Positions 46,691-59,679 of a stretch of DNA of 64,000 nucleotides are shown here, piece after piece. Source of the DNA: Diphasiastrum complanatum (lineage: Eukaryota; Streptophyta; Lycopodiopsida; Lycopodiales; Lycopodiaceae). Where the stretch lies: the NCBI GenBank assembly GCA_029204225.1, contig CM055097.1:3938620-4002619 (forward strand), read 5' to 3'. Numbering within the stretch: position 1 is the stretch's first letter; every line of letters begins with the position of its first letter. Under the pieces are notes generated by a model that did not search any database, was not told the DNA's origin, and saw only the letters and a list, made by a program, of their open reading frames with translations. The position numbers and the translations under genes were made by a program.

Positions 46691-47500
46691 ATCTAATAGA
46701 CCTTTTGCTGCATGCCTATGAATTGATTCAAAAAAAAGATCCTAGTCTACTTTCCAAAGATGTAGCTATGACAGACATGGAGATCGACCTTACCAGAAGG
46801 ATAGTTGAGATCAAGAACCATGGATTAGTTAAAATAGCAATGATCGACTTATACAGTGCTTTCTTATTTCGACGGCACCACATGTGCTTAGTTCTAGAGT
46901 TATCGGGCCATCTTTCTTTTACGAGCCCTTTGAGTGCTTTTAAGAAACTTATCTTTGTACTTACTTATCAGTTGAATATACAGTTTGTTGAGAGCAATTC
47001 AATTGTCTTTCTTGTTGCACTTGACATTGTGTTGTGGTGATTGATCCGGTCAGGTGTTTAAACTGTGTTTTCTTAATTGGATTGTCTGGACATGTTCAAA
47101 ATTGATGCATAGTTCAAGTGTCCTACGTGATGATGCCATAGTAATGCTTTATTAACAAGAATAGAGGTTTTCAAGGCTTGACTAGAATCAGAATAACAAT
47201 GTGCCAACCTATATAATTAACATTGCCTCTTGCTGAGTGCAAGGATCTTATTAATCCTATCAATAATTTTGCATTGATCAGATTCGAACTCCACCTTATG
47301 ACCTAAATCTATAATTCTACTTACTGATAACAGATTTGCAGAGAGTTCAGGAACATATAAAACCTTCGATAATAGTTTAAATTGATTATGTTGGAATTGC
47401 AATCTTACAGTACCTTCACCTTCAATAGTGTGAGTACTATTGTCCCCAAGATGAACAACTTTCTTTGTGTTGTAAGACGTGTAGGAGTTGAAAATCTCAC

Positions 47501-48128
47501 GTTGATAGATCTCATGAGATGTATGAACAGCTGATTTATACTAAGTAATTAGGTCTTCAAATGTGATTGCCAGTTGGCTGGAGTCCGTTGGCATTCATCC
47601 AATTCCTTCTTAGAACTTGATTGCTGATAAGCGGTGAAAATTGGTCATAAACAATCTGTCTGCATAAATGAACTAAAATTATCACTCTGCAAAAATGAAC
47701 GTTATCTGCAACAGGCGACAGTGTCGAAGACAGTGTCAGCTTTTTTCGAAAAATGTGAGTGTCCTAAAATCTCATTTCTTTCATATTTGAGGTAGCCTCA
47801 CACTTTGCCAGAGTCATTTTCTTAGCATTTGAGGCACTTTGAAAAATGCAACTCTGCATTTTTACTCGTAATTCCTGATAGGCGAAAAATGCGACACTGC
47901 ATTTTTACACGAGATTCTTGACATGCGATAGTGTCGCAAAAATGCGAAAAATGTGACATTGTAATTTTACTCATAATTTCTGACAAGCGACACTATCAGG
48001 GCTATAGAGAAAGAAAATACGACATTGTTGTCAAACTCCGTGTATTTCTACAGATTGTGTAAAAGCACTTGTAATTCTGCAGACTACTGTATAAAAACAC
48101 GAAAAAATCTACGATTAAAACTGATTAG
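47501..48128. repeat. GCGACA/TGCGAAAAATG repeat region
   Basis: Between 47640 and 48070 words such as GCGACAGTGTCG, GCGAAAAATGCGACACTG, CATTTTTAC and GTGTATTTCTACAGATTG recur. It resembles 29990-30380 and 50640-50830 and may be LTR or leader DNA of one repeat family. No coding sequence. Confidence 0.45.
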
Positions 48129-49290
48129 TTGATTAGTAAGAAGAAGAATAATCCAACAGTAATATCGTCAGGCTTGTCCCCGATTTTAGCTGAAGACCAT
48201 AACAACTTACCACTCTACTATGTGGAGAGTGAGATGGGACATTTGTTACTTGTGTATGGTTATCAGCTCCGAGGGGATGGTATTCTGTGCATGATGGTAC
48301 GATGTTTCGGATGTGGTGGAAGACATCACCGATCAGAATGCCCACATCGAGGTGATCCAACAATCTTTTTACCTTGGTGTTCACAATGCGGCGTCAACCA
48401 TCCATGTCTAGATTGTCCATTGAGGCAATTACCAAAAGCTAAAATGGCATTATCTTACAGGGACTAGCATGTACCATGTTATCAGACAAATCCACTCAAG
48501 ATGCACTACAAATAGAAAATTTTAGTGCCACCTGGTTTTGAGGCTAGTGGATTACACGACAATCCTCCGAAATCCAAAAAGTGCACAACGTCATCTCAAA
48601 CTCAAATGACTACAACATCACAAGAGATGGAATTGGTAGAATCCATCAAGCAAATTGTAACAACAAAAATTATGAGAATTTTACCCAACCTTCTACAACG
48701 GACGGTGGATGCTACATTACAACAGGTACCTGTGGCAACTCAAACTCTTGGCAGAAAACTAGCACAAGGTTTGCAAACAAGCATGGTCACGCAGTCTTCA
48801 AGACTGCAAGACAATGAGAAGGAAAAGGCTAAGGTCGACAATTGCCAACCAAATTCAAAATCATCGATGGGCAATGTCCAACCAAAGTCTAATTGTTCCA
48901 CAAAGCAACAGACCAAAGTTCCAAATCAGGGTATAATAGTGCTTAAAAGACGAAATCCAGGGAATCCAAGCCCACAAAGGCCAACTGCACAACAAGAACC
49001 AACGCCTACAATGTTTGTGCCTTGTCCTCAATTGGTAAGATTGACTGCTGAAGAAAGTCTTATGGTTAAAGCATACCACGAATACCTAGATAGACTAAGC
49101 AGTCAAGAGAGCATGTCCTATCCACACTACTGATTGAGAGAGACCACGACTGGGGGAAGTAGCGCCACTCTATCAGGATCAATATCAACCAACCTTATCA
49201 TGGGATCCTCTGATAAATGGTGTCAACTACCCATTTGTCGATGAACAAGGTTATCAAAAATGGCCATCAGACTCATATGATTATTATTGA
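48129..49290 (+). pseudogene. Zinc-knuckle coding relic, type B (longer)
   Basis: One frame spans 48129-49133, broken only by two TAG stops (48465-48467 and 48513-48515), each one base from CAG. A frameshift near 49135 joins it to a further 45 codons ending SDSYDYY. Features in order: a first domain with LPLYYVESEMGHLLLVYG; CFGCGGRHHRSEC (C-x2-C-x3-H-x4-C) near residue 75; a second cluster CSQCGVNHPCLDC; VPPGFEASG; a helical stretch; and a long Gln/Lys/Ser/Pro-rich disordered region. The nearest likeness is the relic at 39545, by knuckle spacing. It is probably a gag-like protein of an unclassified retroelement; a decayed host gene is an alternative. The function is unknown. Confidence 0.5.
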
Positions 49291-50639
<1,349 letters not shown>

Positions 50640-50830
50640 CAGAAACTTGGTCAGGTTTTCTGCATTGTCTCTTCTTTGAGTTTTCGCATTTTCGCATTTT
50701 CTCGTAGAAGTCAAATGTGCCAATGTGCATGAATTCACTTAGTTTTGCATAGGTCGCATTTTTTTGCATTCTCCCAAAAAAGCGACAGGCGCAGAAAAAC
50801 ACACGCCTCCGCATCCTTGACGCTGCTAGC
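50640..50830. repeat. GCATTTTCGCATTTT-rich repeat
   Basis: Contains TTTTCGCATTTTCGCATTTT, GGTCGCATTTTTTTGCATT and AAAAAAGCGACAGGCGCAG, the same vocabulary as the repeats at 30.0-30.4 and 47.6-48.1 kb. Confidence 0.45.
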
Positions 50831-53269
50831 TGTAGTTGAAGCCGAAACAATCAGTGTTCTTCATTCATAAAGATATATCTTTAAAAAAATCATGTGATTC
50901 CATGAATTAACTATGGATTTTGAGAAATAATAACTATTGCAGGAGGTGGACTTGTAAATCCAAGATCACGCTGGGAACCTGTTAGTATAGAAAAGATTTA
51001 TCCCCAGAGTTGGCCACTCTTAGTTCACTAGGATGAAGATTACTAACCAGTGAAGGTTAATAATGTGATGGAGAAGCCATGAGTTTGGTTAAGTCATTTT
51101 TTTTGCTAACTTACAAGTGGATTTTTGGTATCCATGAGTGATGGCTATAAAGTGTCAAAATAATGGTTTTCGTTTGAAAGTGCCTATGTGAAGTATAAAA
51201 TAACTAGTTGAGCCTTTTTGAGTATCTAATAAAGAGATTTAGAAGCAAAGAATCTTCTTGGAGGAACAGCTAGTGGTATGGGACATCAGTAATTCCAAAG
51301 GAAAATTCTTGTGCAAGAATGGTCTATATATATTAATGGTTAGCGTTTATTATAAGTAAAACTAACAAGAGAAACTATTGAGCATGATTTGAGAAATTAT
51401 GAGATATTGATCCAAATCCCTAAAGTGATATCATCTCAATGAGTACAAAATCTGACTTAACCTATTTTTTACTAAATTGAATACTTATTTTTTAGAAATT
51501 TATCGAACAAAAAACATCAAATTGATTGTATATGATTACTTCTAGTATGACGTTATTTTTCTGAAACACTGTTAATACCATGTGAATTGCTATGTGTATA
51601 AATGGGACTTGAAATTTAATTAGATTTCCAAGGTCATTGGATTTCAATTTCATAAGCCCAGTTTGATCTCTTTTGCATAGATGGATTTCAAATAGTTTAT
51701 TATTACAATCACTCAAATTAAGATACTTAAAAGAAAAGTCTAAGGTGTAATTCCGTGAGTCCTTTGTGGAAAACACAATTACTGACTTTTCATGGTTTTA
51801 GATGTTTTTATACATCATCTTTCTAGAAAACTTGTATTAAAATTATGTAATTTCTTTAAAGGGAGGGCGAAGTGGTGGGATTAATTCTATTAGAGGATTT
51901 ATCAGTTGCACAATTTTTGGAAAAATAGCTAGATATGTATGGAAATGTGATTATTTGAAAGCATTTTCAGACAAATCCAAAGTAGGCTATGGAAATAAAA
52001 CTATTCGGAAGTAATAGAGAAATTCTCTAAGATTGTGACTAACAATCTGGAACTAGATGAGGTTTGGAATTTAAAATCATTATCTACAGAGGTATAAGGA
52101 GCACAAAGAAAGATCAAAAGTTACGAGTCCCAATTTTGTTTAGGATAAGTCTTAAATGTATGTATAAGTCAACCTAGTCTTATGAATACGAGGACCTGTG
52201 ATGGTTGATTGGATAGAACAAATTTTGTTACTTAAGTTGGATTGGAAAACTTGTCAGGATGAAAATATTTGCCTCAAAGATTTCCTCTGACATGTTATTT
52301 ACTCATGAACAATTTAATTCTTTGGTAAATGAGTTACAAGGTCTCAATGAGGTATGTGAGTGGCATATGCGAATTTTGAAGGAATATGTTTGTGTGTTGG
52401 GTCATAGTAAGATTAGTCTCATATACGCATAAATCTTGTACGGATCTACTATGTATTCCTAGTTATTGGGTTTATTTGATGCACTTAAACAATTGTTGAA
52501 CATAGACATATTGGACAAGCATCATTTAGAACAATTACTTGTAGCTTAACGAGTCTTATATAAGATTATCTTGTTAACTTAGAAATGATTTGGATAAGAA
52601 TCTAAATGTGGTGTTGTATTAGCACAATTGAGATTTGCACCTAGACATTTGAGATTTTTGACTTATTTGCAATCAACTTGAGTAGCTTTGATACTCTTGG
52701 ATAAAGCTAATTGGTTCAACAAATAGAGTGAAGTGAATTCACTAGGAACTGCTTGTTTAGATCATATATTTCTTATAAGACACATACTCTGTAAATCATT
52801 GTCATTTACTGGTGCAAAAGAATATACAGAATTCTTGATAGAGTATTTCTTTGTTAAGAACTAGACTCAGATTATTGATTGTATCCTAGTGAGCTCATAT
52901 TGGATGACAAAGTCTAACAAATATAAAAAAATAGCCACAAAATTTAGTTGGAATTCAACAAAACCTTGTAATCTCTAGATTTAGTTCTAGATGGCCATAT
53001 AAAATTTCTTGTAGTTGAAGGTGAGTATTAAAATGGTTTTGGTATGCCTTCTGTCTTGAGCTACCTGGTGGAATGGAGAATTTGAATAGCTTACATTTTC
53101 GTTTAGAATTTGGTTTGAAGAGTAATCTTTAAGTCCTATGATTTCTGTATATCTTGGAATTCAAAAAGTCAAAATTAACCTTTTATGCTCTTGTTTTCTA
53201 GTGCAAAAGTAAGATGGTTCCTTTGACTTTACATCATTCATAGAACTTCAATAAGACAATAGAATGCAA
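50831..53269. other. Decayed DNA without a recognisable gene
   Basis: Codon-like runs are seen, for example a + strand open stretch of about 50 codons at 52290-52432 with FTHEQFNSLVNELQGLNEVC, but no conserved motif. It may be a very old element. Confidence 0.35.
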
Positions 53270-54520
53270 AAACAATCAATGTAAGTAATCATTTGCTCCA
53301 ATACTAATTAGACTAGAAAATTGCTCTGATTTAAACTAGTGGAGATCAAGGTCTTAGGATTTTCAACGATTACACAAGTTAAACCATGTTAGTAAGTCCA
53401 CATGTATCTCTTTACATAAAGAGCGCCATCTAAAAAGTTAGTCATAATGCAAAGAAAAATGAGGAACATCTTGTAGACAAGAACCCTTGGATGAAATTGC
53501 ATGGTATCAAGCAAATAAAGTCTCTTGGAAAACTTGTTGATTCATAGAAAGTAAAAACATTCAAGCTGTTGTTGTCATATTTTCTTTGAATGCTTATGTT
53601 GGCAAAGTTGATACTACTTTCTTGCTAAATCTAAAGAGACAATGTTCATAGCTAATCCATCTTTTTGTTTGAAGATGTGTAGCCAAACATATTCCTACTA
53701 CTTCCAACACCCTTTCATTGTTGTATGCCATACATCTCACTGCTTAATGGTGAAGCAAATGACATCCTTCTAAAGCTAGGAAGTTTTATGACTTTTTATG
53801 CATATTTGCTCCTTCCTTCAAAAAAAAAAAATTACATAGTATATAAGAGAATGACTTTGGCATTGTTTCTTTGTTCTCTAAACCTTTCAAAGTGGTCCAT
53901 TTCATCATCATAGCTCCAAGAAGGTTCATTGATTATTTTTATGATTGCTCAACTTTCATGTTTGCTTGTTGGCCTCTTTTGAAGTCATTTCTTGGCTTAT
54001 TTACATAAATTTTGTTGCTTACAAGCATTTCATCCCTTGAACTTTTTTTCAAAGCTTATCTAGTAGTTTGCGTGTAGTTGTTTCTTCGAAGTAGTTCCCT
54101 TGATCAGAGCTCCAAGAATGTTTATTAACTACTTAATGATCACTCAATGTTCTACACCTAAGCAAAGTGATTCATGGCCAAAAGTATATGAGGTCTAGAA
54201 TGAGCAATGGCTAGGTATAGTGTAGCTAATTCAACATAACAATTTGGTAAAATGGTGGAAGAAAGCCATTCAATGAGGTTCAAGAATTTCTTATAATATG
54301 TTCAATCCTGAAGCAAAATATGTTTCTAATCAGCACCAATGTCAAGAATAACATGATTATCCTAAACACGTTAAACAATTGCATGTGATGAAAGGAACCA
54401 GTGCCAACAAATTTCAGATTTAGTTCCTTCTTCATCACTACCAATTGAGTGCTTGCAAGAGATATCATACTTAAAACTTGCAAGAATTTCAAGTGCAATT
54501 GTCATGGGGTTTGCTTACTT
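53270..54520. repeat. 1.2-kb dispersed repeat, copy 1
   Basis: Three blocks: A (53270-53560), B (about 53570-54150) and C (54155-54520). All three recur at 59680-60880. A and C match there in inverted orientation and swapped order, while B matches in direct orientation. Sequence identity looks high (long runs of 20 or more bases). No coding function is apparent. Confidence 0.8.
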
Positions 54521-54936
54521 TAGTTGATGATAGTATGCTATGGATTATAGTAAGTAAGTGTGTATGGATGGCTTTTTAACCTAAATCTTCGATTGTTAGG
54601 AGATAGACAATCTACTGTAGTTCAAAAGGTTGCTGATTTGAATGCTAGGGATGGGGGAATTCAACTCAGGAAAGTATATGGGATACTCAAGAGTGAGTTA
54701 GAACTTGCTTGTGTTTCAGTAGATCTCCTAAGATTTTAACTAGTTAATACCTTAGCATGTTCTAAGGCAACACATACTACAATATTTTGTTGATAATTCT
54801 ATATTATATTTTTATATTGTTTTCTTTAGCCTTTAAACTTGATCTCCATGATAAGGTAATGACTCATCTAGTATTTCATGTAAGTTTAAAATACATTAAA
54901 AGCACAAAGAATAATTCTTTGTGTTTTTTCCATGTT

Positions 54937-54990
54937 CTGAGGACAAAACTTGTTTAAGGGGGGAAGGATGTTCATCCATGTTCGGTTCAG
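54937..54990 (+). other. Possible Ty3/gypsy 3' end (polypurine tract)
   Basis: GAGGACAAAACTTGTTTAAG followed by GGGGGGAAGGATGTTC resembles the end of some plant Ty3/gypsy Pol genes (LEDKTxFxGGG-like) with the polypurine tract just before an LTR beginning TGTTC. Nothing else of such an element was found. Confidence 0.25.
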
Positions 54991-55429
54991 AGGACTTAGA
55001 ATAATCCTTAATGTGGATATTTGGCACTTTAGTGTACAAGTTTATTAGTTATGCCTTGTCATTTTGAACTAGGCCAGAAATGTAGTTAATAACCTTGTGA
55101 GGACCCGACACTCCAATAGTGACATATGGAGCCGTGCATGATGTTTGACAATCACAGGCATGGAGAGAAGTATCAACAACATATTCATGGGATATTCAAA
55201 ATATTCTAGGGATACATGCACATGCATTGGAGTGGCTATATTTGTCTCATAGAAACTCGTCGTGGGGTGATATTGAATTTCAGATTTGGATTGCCATTCA
55301 TTCATCATGCATGGGGATCTTGGAGAATTTGGTCTTGAGCTCTACTTGGATGGGCTTACAGGCTTGATCCTTGGGTGAACACGTTACACTCATTGAGTTA
55401 GACCAATGGCTAATTAATTCAACACAACA

Positions 55430-55925
55430 TCATCAAGATACTGAACTCCTTGCGTGAGATTGAAAGATTTAGGAATAAATGCACATTTTAGACTAAAAAT
55501 GTTTTGTGAAGAGATTGCCAAAGTGTTTCCTTTGGGACTATCATGTGTTTCATTAGTAATTAGGGTTGCTGCCATCTATGTTGATATACCTATGTTGCAT
55601 TAGTTGTTGCCTATTGTGCACTTGCTTTGATCCCAATTTTTGTGGATGATCAAAATGAACTTGCTCAAAAACTATATTGCTATCCATTTGGTGTGCTTTT
55701 TCACATTATAAATGCTTCCTCTTATAATTTTCCGATGCAATAGTTCAATAAATTTACATGAAGTCGTTGAGTCACATGGGTGCACATTTAAACACAATAT
55801 CAGCAACATCTTGAACTCTTTCCATGAGATTGATTGACTTGGAAGAGGAATGGGCATTTAAGATTACAATTGTCTTATGAGGAGATTGCCAAAGTGACGT
55901 CTTTAGGACTACTAACTCCTATTAG
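55430..55925. repeat. Direct duplication of about 125 bp, 360 bp apart
   Basis: CACAACATCATCAAGATACTGAACTCC.. at 55425-55545 (shortened in reading) matches 55790-55915 with scattered differences: both have TGAACTC, ATGAGATTGA or GTGAGATTGA, GAGATTGCCAAAGTG and TAGGACTA/GGGACTATC. Confidence 0.6.
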
Positions 55926-56829
55926 ACAATTTTACTAATGCATCACAATAGCAATTGGGACTGTTGTTGTCTTATTTTTTTTAGCACTGGCTATGATCCC
56001 AAAATTTGTCACCACATAAATCATTATGATTTGATTAGTAGCCAGGGGCCTAATTCTTTTTATTTGACTTCAACATAACTTCCAATATATCCTCTTAACT
56101 ACTCTCTTCTAGTTGTTGATTTCACTCTTGAGAATTTTAAATCACTTCATCTAGATGTTTTTCAAAATGATTGGTTATCTTCTTATAGCAACTTGCTTGT
56201 GATTGGCCCTTTGGTCTTGGGTTGTGAGTGACAACTCATGCTGCCACACAAGGTGGCTTTGCTTCAAGAACTACCTCTTTGTAGCAAAGAGGCATTGCTA
56301 CCTCGTTTACCACGCAGGTGATAACTTAAACATAGTCTCGAAAGGGGATAAAGCCATTTTTCAAAACATGCACCAATACATGCCATCTAGCAAAGCACAA
56401 AACAAAGAGTGTATGCTCATTGAGTGTTGCCTTCTAGTGTGTGAACTAGGCCTAACTTAAAGCTTAGTGTGGTTTTAGACTAGCAACACATGTAGCTACG
56501 TGACTGCTTTTTCTACCCCTCACTTTTATGACCTAACAAGTGAGATAACAAGCAAATTGCCACTCGTCTTTTAGGCATGGTAAGTGTAAATGGACTACTA
56601 CAACATCATTGGATTGTTTGAATGAAATTATTTGATTTCTTTTTTCTACCTCCCATTTTTATACCTTAGCAACTGAGATATCTACAAGCAAATTACCACC
56701 CCTCTTTTAGATTGGTTTGGTAAGTGTAGATGGGCAATTTCATTCGATTGGCCCTTTAAATTCTTGCAACTTGATTGGTCCATCTTTTTGTTGTTGTCGC
56801 TGACAACTCAACATGTGAAGCATTGTCCC
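55926..56829. other. Intergenic DNA with a short duplicated block
   Basis: AGTGAGATAACAAGCAAATT at 56540 and ACTGAGATATCTACAAGCAAATT-like sequence at 56670 begin two diverged direct copies of about 80 bp (ACAAGCAAATTxCCAC, CTCTTTTAG, GGTAAGTGTA). No gene seen. Confidence 0.45.
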
Positions 56830-57110
56830 TAAATAAAAAACAATAATGTTGTGGTATACCACAAAGGCCTTGTCACATTTTCTTGAATAAAGAATGTCAT
56901 TATCTATGAGTTGGTGCAAGGTAATTAGTTATCATCAGATCTGAGTTGTCTTGGAGCTGTGGCATAGTGGTTAGGTTTTAGTTTTCTTATCTCAAGGATT
57001 GAATTTCTGAGTGTGTGGATGGGTAGGGATACATAACGAATAAAAACATGTCCAAAATGATTTTGTCAATGCAAATATTTATGATGATATGTATTGGTGA
57101 CGGTGTTGGT
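56830..57110 (+). mobile_element. Dispersed SINE-like repeat, copy B
   Basis: Same family and orientation as 28570-28890. The tRNA-like part is clearer here: GCTGTGGCATAGTGGTTAGG (box A-like) and AAGGATTGAATTTCTGAG (box B-like), then ACATGTCCAAAATGATTTT and ATTGGTGACGGTGTTGG. Confidence 0.5.
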
Positions 57111-57300
57111 GCATCATGGAAGATGAGAGCGTGAGCATACACGCAAGAAAAAGAGAGAGGAACATAAAATTTTGGCTATTGACGACATGCAGCAGGTGCA
57201 TCTAAAGGAACTAGTTCATGTCATAAAGTCCCCAACAATGTGGCAAAGCTTTTTGTGACCACACACACTTATGGGGGCATTGACTTAGATGTTAAATTCT

Positions 57301-57455
57301 GTTACTTTCTATCAAGGCCCTTTTGGTCAAGGGAGTATTCAATGTTAAACTAACTCAAACACACATAATGGCCTTTCCAAGACAAGGCCAACAACCACTC
57401 TCACTTTTGTGCCCGAATGCAAACCACCCCCAAAAGGGCCTTGATAGAAAGTAAC
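57301..57455. mobile_element. 155-bp foldback with perfect 26-bp inverted repeats
   Basis: 57301-57326 (starting GTTACTTTCTATCAAGG) is the exact reverse complement of 57430-57455. About 100 bp lie between. Non-coding. A MITE is likely, but no clear target duplication flanks it. Confidence 0.6.
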
Positions 57456-57975
57456 CACTTCTCATGTAACATTGTAACACCCACATGATCAAAGTGAGTC
57501 CCTTTTTTTTTGCTTTGTTATAAAGAAATGCATGAATGGATTGTGGAAAGCCCATGAGTCCATGACTCTATGAGTGTGAATTTTGAAACTAGCCTTAAAT
57601 AGCTATCCAAGGACATTGATGGGAACTCCCCAAAAGAGAAGTACTCTAAGGATAAAACAAAAAACTTAGTCTTAATTTGCTCCTAATGTATGATTACATA
57701 ATCATAGCTTCTCCTCGAAAGTCGTTCACCTTTGAACCCAAAATAAAAGGCCAGGCTAGGCCAGGCCTACGAGGCCCCCGGGCAGGCTACATATATATAT
57801 ATATATAAACAATAATCATTATACTCCATAACTACGATTAGCATACAAAACTTAGTATAACGGTAATGGAAACTCACTTTCAATTATTTACTGTTAAACC
57901 CAGTGTCAGTGCTCGAATAAAGACTTGTCGGACGATTGTTACTTCTCCTGTGTAAGGACGATGGCGGCACTTTAC
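57456..57975. other. Intergenic DNA
   Basis: Contains a GC-rich patch GGCCAGGCTAGGCCAGGCC (57750-57785) followed by a short (AT)n run at 57790-57807. No gene. Confidence 0.45.
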
Positions 57976-58223
57976 CTGTACGTATTTGACTGATCCCGGT
58001 AAATGGAGATACGGTTTTGACGCATACGTATATTGCCACACCAAGAAAGACGACTGCTCGTATTTTCCTGTTGGAGTCTATCTATCGAAAGGGGAGGAGG
58101 AGGAGCAGGAGGAGGAGGAGGAGAAGGAAAAGAAGGAAATTCTTGTGAACTAGCAAACCTACCAATCTGCCGCGGTTTGCTGCTGTTTCTTGAACTGCTG
58201 GACTTCTGGAGCAAGCGCCTCAT
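57976..58223 (-). CDS. Candidate first exon of an unknown gene
   Basis: Minus-strand ATG at 58223 opens 82 codons: MRRLLQKSSSSRNSSKPRQI, then FASSQEFPSFPSPPPPP, a proline run, then a basic region with RMRQNRISIYRDQSNTY. It ends at a strong splice donor, TACAG|GTAAAG, at 57976/57975. The N-terminus is rich in Ser and Arg and almost lacks acidic residues, as in organelle transit peptides. The proline run is encoded by a GGA/CTC-type microsatellite, which weakens the case. No second exon was found to the left. I do not recognise the protein. Confidence 0.28.
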
Positions 58224-58339
58224 GATTCTTATCTTTGGACGCCGTTACGATCCATAATAATATTCGTAATGATGAGGTTTCAGGGGTTTGTCTGAAGAAA
58301 CGACGGTCTCGCCTTTCTTGTTTTTTATGTTTCGGTTTT

Positions 58340-58560
58340 GTTTGGTGTGAATGTCTTTTCTGTAGATCTCGGCTTTGGTTTTCTTGCTTTGAATGTTCGT
58401 TTGGATGTTGTTTTTGTGTTTGTTGTGAGTGTCCATTCCATAGATCTCGTCCTTACTTTTTTTTCTTTGAATCTTTTTCGTGTGTTTCATCTAGTAAAGA
58501 TCCTTCCTAGCCTTTAGCAAATCTTTTCTGTTGATGTGTTGAGTGAAGATCTCGTAGCGT
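58340..58560. repeat. Diverged 78-bp tandem units
   Basis: TAGATCTCG at 58363 and 58441 is set in matching context (GTGTGAATGTC/GTGAGTGTCC before, TTTTCTTGCTTTGAA/TTTTTTTCTTTGAATC after). A third, weaker AGATCTCGTAG is near 58545. Confidence 0.6.
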
Positions 58561-59679
58561 CTTGATTGTCAAATTTCATTTAGGAACTTCTCGCTGCCTT
58601 AAAAACGCGACTTCTTGAGAGCAGGCAGGGGATTTGTCTGCCAAATGCCGCGATCAGGAGTGTTTAAGGGGTTTTTTTAGTTAAGGACAATGGATACGAA
58701 GCGTGTGACTAGCCCTTTCGTGGAACTTGTGTTTGACAGCTAATTGAGCAACTATCTTCGGGTATGGATCAATTGTCGATCGTGTTTCAAGCTCTTATAC
58801 TCTCAAGATCGAAGTAAGGAAGCCAATCTTGGAACGATAACGTGCACTCTTGATCATTTTCAAGCAGTGCAGCAGATTTTGATAAGCTCTAAATCGAAGT
58901 TTAGTGTCAAGCTGAATGAGGTTCAGCCGCGAGTTTCCAAGGCATTCTGTATTTTGTGACTCCAACTCGCAGTAAGCTGCTGCTAACATCACAAGTGACC
59001 ACTCCCGCTCTACTGACCGCAAGATGCACGCATTCTTGATATTTTGCAAGATTTATTTCACTGAGACGAGTGCACCCTGACTTTTACGATCGCGAAGGAT
59101 TTGCACTTTGCGTGAGTATTAAGAGCTCTTTTTTGGTCAAGATAAGAACAGAAAAAGCAGAAGTTAGTCCAAGGTCTTTCGTGAAAGAAATTTAGGACAC
59201 TTCTTGCTCCTGATCAAACGCTTCAAGAGGTAAGTTCCTTAGGCAGAACTGCAAGACACGAGCTGCTTTTTTTTAATGAGTCATGTCTCTGCAAGAATTT
59301 GTCCATTTTACCACTTCTATCCGTACTTAATTCAACGAGTTTTGGCGGATATTTTTCTTGTCAAGATTTATGCAGTTGAAAGGGCGTTGCATGTATGTGT
59401 AGGTTGGCGTGCAAATCTTTCGACGTCTTTACCCAAAAGGACAGAAGTGAACGAGTTGTACAAACCGATCTACAAGCACATGAAAATGCCAAACTAATAC
59501 TGCTGGTTTGCAGAGCTCAACTCGTGGGTAGAGTATATGAGAACTTTTTGCTGTACTTTAAGTGTTCTTACACGTTGATGATCTCCTCTTCTTTCTATTC
59601 TACGTAGTGAATGAAAGTACTGAGCACAATTTTTTTTTCTTTCCCAGGTTATGCTGAAAAATTCAAAGCATGGCTGTCT
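58561..59679. other. Non-genic stretch, GC slightly higher
   Basis: Several open stretches of 65-85 codons overlap on both strands (58744-59049, 59276-59607) with no family features. This may be leader or promoter DNA of the candidate exon at 58 kb. Confidence 0.35.

Larger units (their letters stand above)
45225..47500 (-). mobile_element. Truncated Ty1/copia element, third lineage
   Basis: On the minus strand: protease-downstream region (KKVVHLGDNSTHTIEGEGTV, about 47480), VLYVPELSANLLSVSRIIDL (47402-47217), pre-integrase LWHHHVGHLNYASILNMSRQ (about 47120), integrase VHTYICGPMQTPSLLDAKYF, FIDKFSRR and KALRSDNGGEYISTEFKEYC (46690-46352), and the linker with SFECTAFAQ and the RDVIF-type motif (46226-45930). 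RT N-terminus (45878-45468) and RT middle HQMDVQTTYLNGVIEEDIYM and ALYGLKQFAQAWFQR (45414-45230) follow. It stops before the YxDD motif. The gag, both LTRs and RNase H are missing. Many stops and frameshifts. Confidence 0.85.

Noticed and set aside
46678-47040. 120-codon plus-strand frame
   Set aside because: It is the antisense of the copia pre-integrase/integrase region, which has clear motifs on the minus strand.
58235-58510. 91-codon Cys/Phe-rich frame
   Set aside because: It is a reading of diverged 78-bp tandem units. The Cys-rich pattern is a by-product of the repeat.
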